Source of the DNA: an uncultured Phascolarctobacterium sp.
GTDB taxonomy: Bacteria > Bacillota > Negativicutes > Acidaminococcales > Acidaminococcaceae
DNA length: 5,008 nucleotides
NCBI GenBank assembly: GCA_900553055.1
Contig: USBV01000118.1
Coordinates: forward strand, 1-5,008
Direction: 5' to 3'
Made by a program: the position numbers and the translations under genes. The notes under the pieces are model-generated. The model was not told the DNA's origin. It ran no database searches and saw only the letters and a program-made list of their open reading frames with translations. Below are positions 1 through 4,856 of the stretch, piece by piece (position 1 is the first letter of the stretch; each line of letters opens with the position of its first letter).

Positions 1-741
1 GCTGCCAAGCTGGCCGCAGATGGTGCTAGAGTGTATATTTTGGGGCGCAGCCGCGCTAAGGGCGAGGCTGCTGTGCGCCAGCTACAGGAAGCAATGGCAC
101 TGTGCCGTGGTGACGCGCAGGCTCAGGGTGAAGCATTTTTTGTGCCGTGCGATGTGAGCAAAGCAGCCTCCTGTAAGGAGGCTGTGGCAAAAATAGGCGA
201 GCGTGAAAAAAGCCTGCTGCGTGAGCAGCAGGCGCATATCGATATTTTAATTAACAGCGCAGGTGTTTACGCTGAGCAGCGTTTGGAGAATATGACCGAA
301 GCAGATTATGCTGCTATCATGGACACCAATGTGAAGGGCACGCTGCTTTTGACGCAGGCTTGCTTGCCCCTGATGTATAGTGGTGGCAGCATAATTAACA
401 TAGCCTCTGATGCAGGCGTGAGCGGAAATTACGGCTGCCCCGTGTACTGCGCATCCAAGGGTGCAGTGGTATCCTTGACTCGTGCCTTGGCGCTAGACTT
501 AGCGCCGCAAATTCGCGTGAACTGCGTTTGCCCGGCGGATGTGGATACGCCCTTATTAGCGCGTCAGCTGGTGGATGCCAACGGTGGCTACACCTTGGCG
601 GACATGGAAGCAAGCTATCCCTTGGGGCGTATCGGCCGTGCTGAGGAAATCGCGCATGTGATTTGCAGTGTGGCCTCGCCTGCCAACAGCTTTATGACCG
701 GTAGCATCATCACTGTGGATGGTGGCATAACTGCGGGATAA
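1..741 (+). CDS. Short-chain dehydrogenase/reductase (classical SDR, FabG-like), 5' end outside the window
   Basis: NAD(P)-dependent oxidoreductase of the classical SDR family, presumably cytoplasmic; the substrate cannot be told from sequence. The frame is open from base 1 (AAKLAADGARVYILGRS...), so the TGxxxGIG nucleotide-binding loop lies upstream and the true start is not visible; the GTG at 31 is an internal valine codon. Numbering from that codon, NSAG (usually NNAG) is at 75-78, and the catalytic tetrad is N100 (DTNVKGT), S126 (INIAS), Y139 and K143 (YCASK). RVNCVCPADVDTP (162-174) and GSIITVDGG (224-232) are the usual C-terminal signatures. The stop is TAA at 739-741, followed directly by a terminator, so this is the last gene of its transcript. 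An apparent insertion of about 8 residues lies before the NSAG strand (around 58-69; see findings). FabG itself is possible, but many SDRs of other function look the same. Confidence 0.9.
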   Translation, partial: AAKLAADGARVYILGRSRAKGEAAVRQLQEAMALCRGDAQAQGEAFFVPCDVSKAASCKEAVAKIGEREKSLLREQQAHIDILINSAGVYAEQRLENMTEADYAAIMDTNVKGTLLLTQACLPLMYSGGSIINIASDAGVSGNYGCPVYCASKGAVVSLTRALALDLAPQIRVNCVCPADVDTPLLARQLVDANGGYTLADMEASYPLGRIGRAEEIAHVICSVASPANSFMTGSIITVDGGITAG

Positions 742-745
742 AATA

Positions 746-794
746 AAAAACACCCAATAGATTTTGCAGAAATATATTGGGTGTTTTTGTTTTT
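746..794. terminator. Rho-independent terminator after the SDR gene, probably bidirectional
   Basis: A perfect 14-bp stem pairs 746-759 (AAAAACACCCAATA) with 775-788, around a 15-nt loop, and is followed by a T-rich tail to 794. The A-run before the stem gives a T-tract on the minus strand, so it could also stop transcription coming from the right. Confidence 0.85.
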
Positions 795-811
795 AGTTCG
801 CACATAGAAAC

Positions 812-840
812 TTTAAAAGAGCGTTTATTTGTGTTATAAT
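812..840 (+). promoter_or_regulatory. Sigma-A type promoter of the small peptide gene
   Basis: The -10 box is TATAAT (835-840, perfect), preceded by TGT (832-834), which makes an extended -10. A weak -35 TTTAAA (812-817) lies 17 bp upstream. Transcription should start near 846-848, about 40 nt before the GTG start codon. Seen in sequence; activity is inferred. Confidence 0.65.
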
Positions 841-885
841 ACATATGCTGTGACTCCGATCTGGCAGCAGAGAGGAGGTGTAGAA

Positions 886-975
886 GTGAACGATACCATA
901 ACAACCTTTTTCGTATCTGTCGGAGCATCTGTAGCTGGCTACTATATTTGCAAATGGCTGGACAGATATCTTTAG
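886..975 (+). CDS. Small hydrophobic peptide, 29 residues, probable single-pass membrane peptide
   Basis: A 29-codon frame starts at GTG 886 and ends at TAG 973-975. GAGGAGGTG (872-880), close to a full anti-SD match, lies just upstream with GGAGG 7 nt from the start codon. The peptide begins MNDTITTFF, has an uncharged hydrophobic stretch from about residue 5 to 22 (with G13, A14, S15, A17, G18), and ends in a charged/aromatic tail KWLDRYL. This fits one membrane helix with a short cytoplasmic or interfacial end. It has its own promoter and terminator and no partner gene. From memory, short peptides with a similar YYICKWLD-like ending are common hypothetical proteins in Bacillota; I cannot name a function. 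A type I toxin-like or membrane-modulating peptide is possible, but no antisense RNA promoter was recognised. It could also be a small RNA with a fortuitous frame. Confidence 0.6.
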   Translation: MNDTITTFFVSVGASVAGYYICKWLDRYL

Positions 976-992
976 TTCACAGTCAGCATAAT

Positions 993-1023
993 AAAAAACC
1001 CGGAGCTGGCACTCCGGGTTTTT
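993..1023. terminator. Bidirectional terminator shared by the small peptide gene (+) and pncA (-)
   Basis: A 12-bp perfect stem pairs 994-1005 (AAAAACCCGGAG) with 1012-1023 (CTCCGGGTTTTT) around a 6-nt loop. T5 follows on the + strand and T6 on the - strand. The two flanking genes converge on it. Confidence 0.9.
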
Positions 1024-1117
1024 GCTTTGTGTGTAGAAATGCTCACACCATACCAACCTTTTGGTAAGTAAATGTTAGCACACATATGAATTATAGTCAA
1101 GAAGTTTTTGGTAAATT

Positions 1118-1756
1118 CTACGCTTCCAGCTCAGCAGCGCATTCTACGAATTTTACACCAGCGGCAGCCATTTCGTCCATGGCAGCAGCGATGGTTTCGG
1201 GAGCGATGCCGCGGCAGGCAGCTTTGTTCAAAATTACGTCAAAGCCGGCAGCCTTTAATTGCAGCACAGTATTTTTTACGCAGTAGTCAGTTGCCAAACC
1301 ACCGCAAATAACAGTGGTGATGCCGTGGCAACGTAAATATTCGATGGCACCGGTGGAGAGGGTGTTCTTTAAATCATGGTAGCAGGCGCCGTAGGGGTGC
1401 TTATCAGGCTCGATGCCCTTGTAGATTTGGAAGTCATAGGCCTTGGGGTCTAAGCCAGCGATGAAGTCGAAGCCCTTAGTGCCGATGATGGCGTGCGCGG
1501 GCCAGCGCACATCCAAGTCAGGATGGCCTTCGATGGGAGTGAGGGGCGCATGCTCTGCGTCGCTCAGCCACAGTGCGTCCATGGTGTGCGCGTCGCGGGA
1601 GCCAAGGCGCAGGCTGGTAAATTTGGCTTGGGCGTTGAGCTCGTCGGCTATTTGGTCGCCTTCGGCTACGGGGAGTTCATCAGGGCATACCGGGGTAAAG
1701 GTGTTTTGTGCATCGATATCAAAGGAAGCGATGTATTTTTTATCAGGCAACTGCAT
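1118..1756 (-). CDS. pncA: Nicotinamidase (isochorismatase-fold amidohydrolase)
   Basis: Hydrolyses nicotinamide to nicotinate plus ammonia for NAD salvage in the cytoplasm. The product is 212 residues, near normal for the family. The catalytic triad is visible: D15 (FDIDAQNTF), K113 (QIYKG) and C159 (GGLATDYCV). The metal-binding set is D55 and H57 (SRDAH) plus H88 (WPAHAIIGTKG). The GGLATDYC segment carries the cis-peptide region that shapes the oxyanion hole. The start is the ATG at 1756-1754: an AGAAGG ribosome-binding site lies 7 nt upstream and a promoter at 1828-1800. The frame stays open upstream to about 2020, but that part runs through the promoter and a hairpin repeat and is not coding. 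It is a single-gene unit; no other NAD gene is next to it. A related cysteine hydrolase is possible, but the GLATDYCV motif argues for nicotinamidase. Confidence 0.93.
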   Translation of the reverse strand: MQLPDKKYIASFDIDAQNTFTPVCPDELPVAEGDQIADELNAQAKFTSLRLGSRDAHTMDALWLSDAEHAPLTPIEGHPDLDVRWPAHAIIGTKGFDFIAGLDPKAYDFQIYKGIEPDKHPYGACYHDLKNTLSTGAIEYLRCHGITTVICGGLATDYCVKNTVLQLKAAGFDVILNKAACRGIAPETIAAAMDEMAAAGVKFVECAAELEA

Positions 1757-1799
1757 GGGATGACCTTCTTTCTGGTTTTTTTGATAGGTTTTTGTGATT

Positions 1800-1828
1800 A
1801 TTATAGTATAGAATGTGCGAGAGTGCAA
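1800..1828 (-). promoter_or_regulatory. Promoter of pncA
   Basis: On the minus strand, TTGCAC (1828-1823) is followed after exactly 17 bp by TATAAT (1805-1800). The predicted leader is about 37 nt and ends with the AGAAGG ribosome-binding site. The perfect -10 is strong evidence; the -35 matches only in TTG. Confidence 0.7.
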
Positions 1829-1856
1829 TAAATTGCGGTTGTATACTACTTCTTTA

Positions 1857-2012
1857 CTTGGTACTTCTTTGTGTAGGCAAAGAAGTACCAAGAAACCCAC
1901 CAGCATTGCATGCTGGACCGCTACGCTTTTTTTACCCTCAAGGGGTACAATGTGCTTGCACAAAAAAAGCTTGGCAAAAAAATGCTTTGCCATATGGTCG
2001 CTTCGCGGTATG
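1857..2012. repeat. Multi-hairpin intergenic repeat block
   Basis: A dense run of inverted repeats has no convincing gene. Hairpin 1 has a perfect 15-bp stem, 1857-1871 with 1878-1892 (CTTGGTACTTCTTTG), and a 6-nt loop. Hairpin 2 is CCAGCAT (1900-1906) with ATGCTGG (1910-1916) and a 3-nt loop. Hairpin 3 is TACCC (1933-1937) with GGGTA (1943-1947). TGTGC/GCACA near 1952-1963 could form a tight turn. Hairpin 4 is TGGCAAA (1972-1978) with TTTGCCA (1986-1992), and CATA/TATG frames 1991-2012. None is followed by a proper T-tract in the sense expected of a terminator for pncA, which is transcribed away from here. The arrangement suits a REP-like dispersed repeat. That it occurs elsewhere in the genome is inference. 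Confidence 0.6.
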
Positions 2013-2057
2013 AGAGCCACTTTTCAGTACTAGCGAATGGTTACAGATACTTGAATA

Positions 2058-2386
2058 AGGAAATCTAGCAATTAGCTAATCTGAAGCGAACATTGAGAAT
2101 TTTAGCGAATGAGTGGCTGGTACAATGGTTCCAAGGGTTCAAGAACGTACAGCTTTTTGCGAGACAAATAGTACCCCGCAGGAACCTTATTGTACCCCAC
2201 GAAATGAGCGTAAAAATTCGACGTGAGCGAAGATTACTAATTGCGAATTTAAGATATTTTATTAAAACCTCGGAAGCTTAAATCGTATACCTTTGAGCGA
2301 TAACACATAATCTAATCGATAAACCACAATTTAATGGTAAGTAAGCAGTTATGTTCGCTTCTAGATTAGCTAATTACGAATTTCCT
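2058..2386. mobile_element. MITE-like element with imperfect 36-bp terminal inverted repeats
   Basis: The left end 2058-2093 and right end 2351-2386 are inverted copies of each other. Aligning the reverse complement of the left with the right gives 32 identities in 37 columns with two single-base gaps, including 11- and 13-base uninterrupted blocks (ATGTTCGCTTC and AGATTAGCTAATT). The unit is about 329 bp, AT-rich, and has no transposase frame, the size and form of a non-autonomous element. Inside it, GGTACAATGGTTCC (2119-2132) is inverted against 2181-2196 with a 2-nt bulge, and a third copy of the terminal core sits at 2231-2250. A clear target-site duplication is not visible. The alternative is a folded REP-type or structured-RNA repeat rather than a transposon derivative. 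Confidence 0.5.
2231..2250 (+). repeat. Internal third copy of the terminal-repeat core
   Basis: AGATTACTAATTGCGAATTT at 2231-2250 matches 2363-2383 in the right terminal repeat in the same orientation, with one missing base and one substitution over 21 columns. It is inverted relative to the left terminal repeat. It shows that the region was built from repeated units, not simply two ends. Confidence 0.5.
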
Positions 2387-2443
2387 ATTGTTTTTAAATA
2401 GATTAAACAAAATATATGTTAATTCTGTGAAATCGCGCGAAAA

Positions 2444-2470
2444 TTAGCACTCACCTATTGACAGTGCTAA
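2444..2470. promoter_or_regulatory. CIRCE operator (HrcA binding site)
   Basis: The left arm TTAGCACTC (2444-2452), a 9-nt spacer and the right arm CAGTGCTAA (2462-2470) match the CIRCE consensus TTAGCACTC-N9-GAGTGCTAA with one difference, at the innermost base of the right arm. HrcA represses heat-shock genes through this site at normal temperature (established knowledge). The operator covers the -35 box of the hsp20 promoter. Confidence 0.93.
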
Positions 2471-2486
2471 CAAATGGTGGTATAAC
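2458..2486 (+). promoter_or_regulatory. Sigma-A promoter of hsp20
   Basis: A perfect -35 TTGACA (2458-2463), a 17-bp spacer and -10 TATAAC (2481-2486), with TGG at 2478-2480 making an extended -10. Predicted start near 2493, leaving a leader of about 124 nt. The -35 lies inside the CIRCE, so bound HrcA would block polymerase directly. Confidence 0.88.
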
Positions 2487-2616
2487 ATAATCAACAAAAG
2501 AAAAGAGCTACTGAAACGAGTAAGCAACTCAATTCCGAGTTAAAAATCAAATTCATACTTGCAGCATCAACATGAAAATGCAGACTACAAGCTTATAAAA
2601 ATTGGAGGAATGACTT

Positions 2617-3066
2617 ATGATGATGCCTAGTGTATTTGGTGAAAGCTTATTTGATGATTTGATGGATTTTCCGTTTGAAAAAGAATTCTTTGGTCGCCGT
2701 AATCCCCTCTATGGCAAACATGCCGATCACATTATGAAGACCGATATTAAAGAATTGGATGCCGTTTACGAAATGGATATCGATCTGCCGGGCTTCAAGA
2801 AAGAAGACGTCAGCGCCAAATTGGAAAACGGCTACCTGACCATCAGCGCTGCCAAGGGCGTTGACAAGGACGAAAAGAACGACAAGGGCGTTTATATCCG
2901 TCGTGAACGCTATGCTGGCCAGTGTGCAAGAACCTTCTATGTAGGCGAAGATGTTAAACAAGAGGACATCAAAGCTAAATTCGAGGATGGTATCCTGAAG
3001 GTAACTATTCCTAAGATTGAACACAAGGCTGTTGAAGCTAAAAAGTACATAGCTATCGAAGGTTAA
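2617..3066 (+). CDS. hsp20: Small heat-shock protein, Hsp20/alpha-crystallin family
   Basis: ATP-independent holdase that binds unfolding proteins in the cytoplasm and passes them to the DnaK/ClpB or GroEL systems. The product is 149 residues, typical for bacterial Hsp20. Residues 1-38 are a short N-terminal arm rich in Phe and Asp. The alpha-crystallin domain spans about 39-135, with DIDLPGFKKEDV at 54-65 and the family signature AKFEDGILKVTIPK at 120-133. The C-terminal I-x-I motif IAI (145-147) docks onto a neighbouring subunit in oligomers. ATG is repeated at 2617, 2620 and 2623; GGAGG (2604-2608) is 8 nt before the first, so that start is preferred, but the other two cannot be excluded. 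It is alone in its transcript, controlled by CIRCE, and ends at a terminator at 3129-3160. Confidence 0.96.
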   Translation: MMMPSVFGESLFDDLMDFPFEKEFFGRRNPLYGKHADHIMKTDIKELDAVYEMDIDLPGFKKEDVSAKLENGYLTISAAKGVDKDEKNDKGVYIRRERYAGQCARTFYVGEDVKQEDIKAKFEDGILKVTIPKIEHKAVEAKKYIAIEG

Positions 3067-3128
3067 TCGAAGGCTAAGTACCTCCCATATCCCCTATCAA
3101 TCTTTTTACATTCACCCTTTCCTTTACC

Positions 3129-3160
3129 AAAGGCTGTCAGTTTGTGCTGGCAGCCTTTTT
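3129..3160 (+). terminator. Rho-independent terminator after hsp20
   Basis: A 12-bp stem with one T-G wobble pairs 3129-3140 (AAAGGCTGTCAG) with 3147-3158 (CTGGCAGCCTTT) around a 6-nt loop and ends in T5 (3156-3160). About 62 nt of unstructured C/T-rich spacer separates it from the hsp20 stop. Confidence 0.88.
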
Positions 3161-3179
3161 CGTGTTATAATATAATGCG
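3161..3179. promoter_or_regulatory. Promoter -10 region of the znu operon with a candidate Zur operator
   Basis: Two overlapping TATAAT boxes (3166-3171 and 3171-3176), the first with TGT in front (extended -10), begin right after the hsp20 terminator. No good -35 is present. The 19-mer CGTGTTATAATATAATGCG is an imperfect palindrome: 7 of 9 base pairs are symmetric around 3170. Its core matches TGTTATANTATAACA, the gammaproteobacterial Zur box as I recall it, at all but two positions. Zinc-dependent repression at the -10 would fit the genes downstream. The AT-rich promoter itself accounts for part of the match, so this is a candidate. Confidence 0.5.
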
Positions 3180-3219
3180 GAGATTTTTTAGCTTCTTTGA
3201 TATTGACAAGAAAGGTATA

Positions 3220-4113
3220 ATGAAATATTCTATGACTATGAAAACTTTACTCTTATTACTACTAATAACAATGAATATTATTGCTGGCTGCGGTGGACAG
3301 CAAAGTGCTGATAAGAGCAAGCTGCAGGTGGCGGCCAGCTTTTATCCTATGGCAGAATTTGTACAGGCTGTGGGTGGTGACAAGGTGCAGGTAACAACCC
3401 TTGTGCCCGATGGTGCCGAGCCCCATGATTGGGAGCCCTCTCCCAAGGATTTAACTCGCCTAGGACGGGCGCAGGTTTTCGTTTATAATGGCATGGTGGA
3501 GCCCTGGGCCGAGCAGGCCTTAGCCGCGCTGAGCGAGAGAAAAATCGTGCCTGTGGAGGCTGGCAGTGCCTTGTTCGAGCGTAATGGCAAGCAGGACCCC
3601 CATGTGTGGGTGAGTCCTAAGAAGGCTATCATTGAAGTGCAGCGCATCAGCGAAGCGCTATGCAGCGTGGATGCAAAAAATGCAGCTACGTATAAGGCCA
3701 ATACCAAGGCTTATGTAGAAAAATTGGCTGCTTTAGATAAAAGCCTCACGCAGGTTGCGCAAAAGGCTCCCAAAAAGGTTTTCGTCACCGCTCATGCGGC
3801 CTTTGGTCATTTGGCAGCCGATTATGGCCTGCGCCAGCTTAGTGTGGCCGGCATTTCTGCCGAGGCGGAGCCAACTCCAGGCGATTTGCAGCGCTTGATT
3901 GCGACTGTGAAGCGCGAAAAGGTGCGCTATGTGTTCTTTGAAACACTGACGGACCCCAAAATTGCAAAGCTTGTTGCCCAAGAAACCGGCGCGCAAACAG
4001 CGGTGCTGGACCCCTTGGAGGGTTTGGACGAGGAAGGGCGCAAGCAGGGCCTCAACTATCTCAAGATTATGGAGCAAAATATTGCTAATCTGCAAAAGGC
4101 GTTAAATGAATAA
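3220..4113 (+). CDS. znuA: Zinc-binding lipoprotein of a metal ABC transporter (ZnuA/AdcA-like, cluster A-I)
   Basis: Captures zinc outside the cytoplasmic membrane and delivers it to the ZnuB permease. The product is 297 residues from ATG 3220. Residues 1-23 form a lipoprotein signal with a Leu-rich core, and lipobox IIAGC puts the lipidated Cys at 24. The metal ligands of the family are visible: H69 (GAEPHDWEP), H128 (DPHVW), H192 (TAHAAFGHLAADYGL) and D264 (VLDPLEGL). The third ligand is His, as in zinc proteins; manganese proteins of the PsaA/MntA type usually have Glu there. The His-rich loop of many ZnuA proteins is absent. AAGAAAGG (3208-3215) lies only 4 nt before ATG 3220; ATGs at 3232 and 3238 are alternatives, but they shorten the signal peptide and lie far from the ribosome-binding site. 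The frame stays open upstream to 3142, through promoter and terminator, and is not used. First gene of znuA-znuC-znuB. Confidence 0.92.
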   Translation: MKYSMTMKTLLLLLLITMNIIAGCGGQQSADKSKLQVAASFYPMAEFVQAVGGDKVQVTTLVPDGAEPHDWEPSPKDLTRLGRAQVFVYNGMVEPWAEQALAALSERKIVPVEAGSALFERNGKQDPHVWVSPKKAIIEVQRISEALCSVDAKNAATYKANTKAYVEKLAALDKSLTQVAQKAPKKVFVTAHAAFGHLAADYGLRQLSVAGISAEAEPTPGDLQRLIATVKREKVRYVFFETLTDPKIAKLVAQETGAQTAVLDPLEGLDEEGRKQGLNYLKIMEQNIANLQKALNE

Positions 4114-4122
4114 GGAATTATA

Positions 4123-4845
4123 ATGGAAAATAACATTATTATGGTGCGGGGCCTAGGCTTCGATTATGGCGATGGCTGGGTCTTTCACAAATTAAATTTG
4201 GATATTGCTGAAGGCGATTTTGTGGCTGTTATTGGTGCCAATGGCGCGGGCAAGAGCACGCTTTTAAAGATGCTGGCCCATGCTATGCCACCTACCGTGG
4301 GCGAAATCTATTATTATGGCAAGCCCGTGGAAGAGTTCAAGGAGTGGCAAAAAATTGGCTACGTGGCGCAAAATCCCATGAAAATGCAGCGCGAGTTCCC
4401 CATTAGTGTGGAAGAGGTCGTGACATTGGGCCTGCTGCAGCCGGGCAAGCTGTGGCAGCGTATCGGCCAGCAGGAAAAGCATGCTGTGGAAAAGGCTTTG
4501 CTGGATTTTCAGCTAGTAAGCCTGCGCCAACGCAAGATTGGCGAGCTTAGCGGCGGCCAGCAGCAGCGCGTGTTTTTGGCGCGCGCCATGGTGCATCAGC
4601 CGAAAATTTTGCTTTTGGATGAGCCTGCTACGGGCATCGATACGGCCTCCAAGGTAGCTTTGTATGAGATGCTAAAGCGTATTAATCGCGAGCAAAATGT
4701 GACCATTGTGATGATTTCCCACGATTTGGAGCTGGCTGCGGCCGCAGCCAAAAGCGCACTGTGCATCGACCACGGCATTTGCTTTAGGGGCGATGTGCAC
4801 GAGGCACTGCAGCATCATCACAAGCATGGCTATTTTTATAGATAG
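4123..4845 (+). CDS. znuC: Zinc ABC transporter ATP-binding protein
   Basis: Cytoplasmic ATPase that powers zinc import with ZnuA and ZnuB. The product is 240 residues with a complete nucleotide-binding domain: Walker A GANGAGKST (38-46), Q-loop Q83 (YVAQNP), ABC signature LSGGQ (142-146), Walker B ILLLDE (162-167), D-loop around 171-175 and switch H200 (MISHDL). The start ATG at 4123 has AAGGA (4112-4116) 6 nt upstream, overlapping the znuA stop TAA (4111-4113), so translation is coupled. The C-terminus ends in a small His cluster (H231-H233, H235), common in zinc-transport proteins. Sequence alone does not separate zinc from manganese ATPases; the assignment rests on its znuA neighbour and the His tail. 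Confidence 0.93.
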   Translation: MENNIIMVRGLGFDYGDGWVFHKLNLDIAEGDFVAVIGANGAGKSTLLKMLAHAMPPTVGEIYYYGKPVEEFKEWQKIGYVAQNPMKMQREFPISVEEVVTLGLLQPGKLWQRIGQQEKHAVEKALLDFQLVSLRQRKIGELSGGQQQRVFLARAMVHQPKILLLDEPATGIDTASKVALYEMLKRINREQNVTIVMISHDLELAAAAAKSALCIDHGICFRGDVHEALQHHHKHGYFYR

Positions 4846-4856
4846 AGGACGAAAAA

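Noticed and set aside
1757..2020. N-terminal extension of pncA by about 88 codons
   Set aside because: The frame is open, but it covers the TTGCAC-N17-TATAAT promoter and the 15-bp hairpin repeat. The ribosome-binding site and the family's usual N-terminus both point to the ATG at 1756.
1813..2033. Two overlapping + strand frames of 66 and 72 codons
   Set aside because: They run through the multi-hairpin block, have no ribosome-binding site, and their products simply reflect the repeat sequence.
2093..2281. 62-codon + strand frame with a TTG start
   Set aside because: It lies wholly within the MITE-like element, begins at the terminal repeat, lacks a ribosome-binding site and has no recognisable domain. 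It is most likely open by chance in AT-rich repeat sequence.
1857..2386. CRISPR array
   Set aside because: The repeats are inverted and irregular in spacing, with no regular direct repeats and spacers, and there are no cas genes.
2572..2598. Eight-codon leader peptide frame in the hsp20 leader
   Set aside because: No ribosome-binding site and no regulatory codon pattern; a frame this short is expected by chance.
3142..3219. Upstream extension of znuA by 26 codons
   Set aside because: It would start in the loop of the hsp20 terminator and read through the znu promoter. The ribosome-binding site at 3208-3215 and the lipoprotein signal support the start at 3220.
3203..3221. TTGACA followed by TATAAT just before znuA
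   Set aside because: The spacer is only 7 bp, so they cannot form one promoter; the TATAAT overlaps the znuA start codon.
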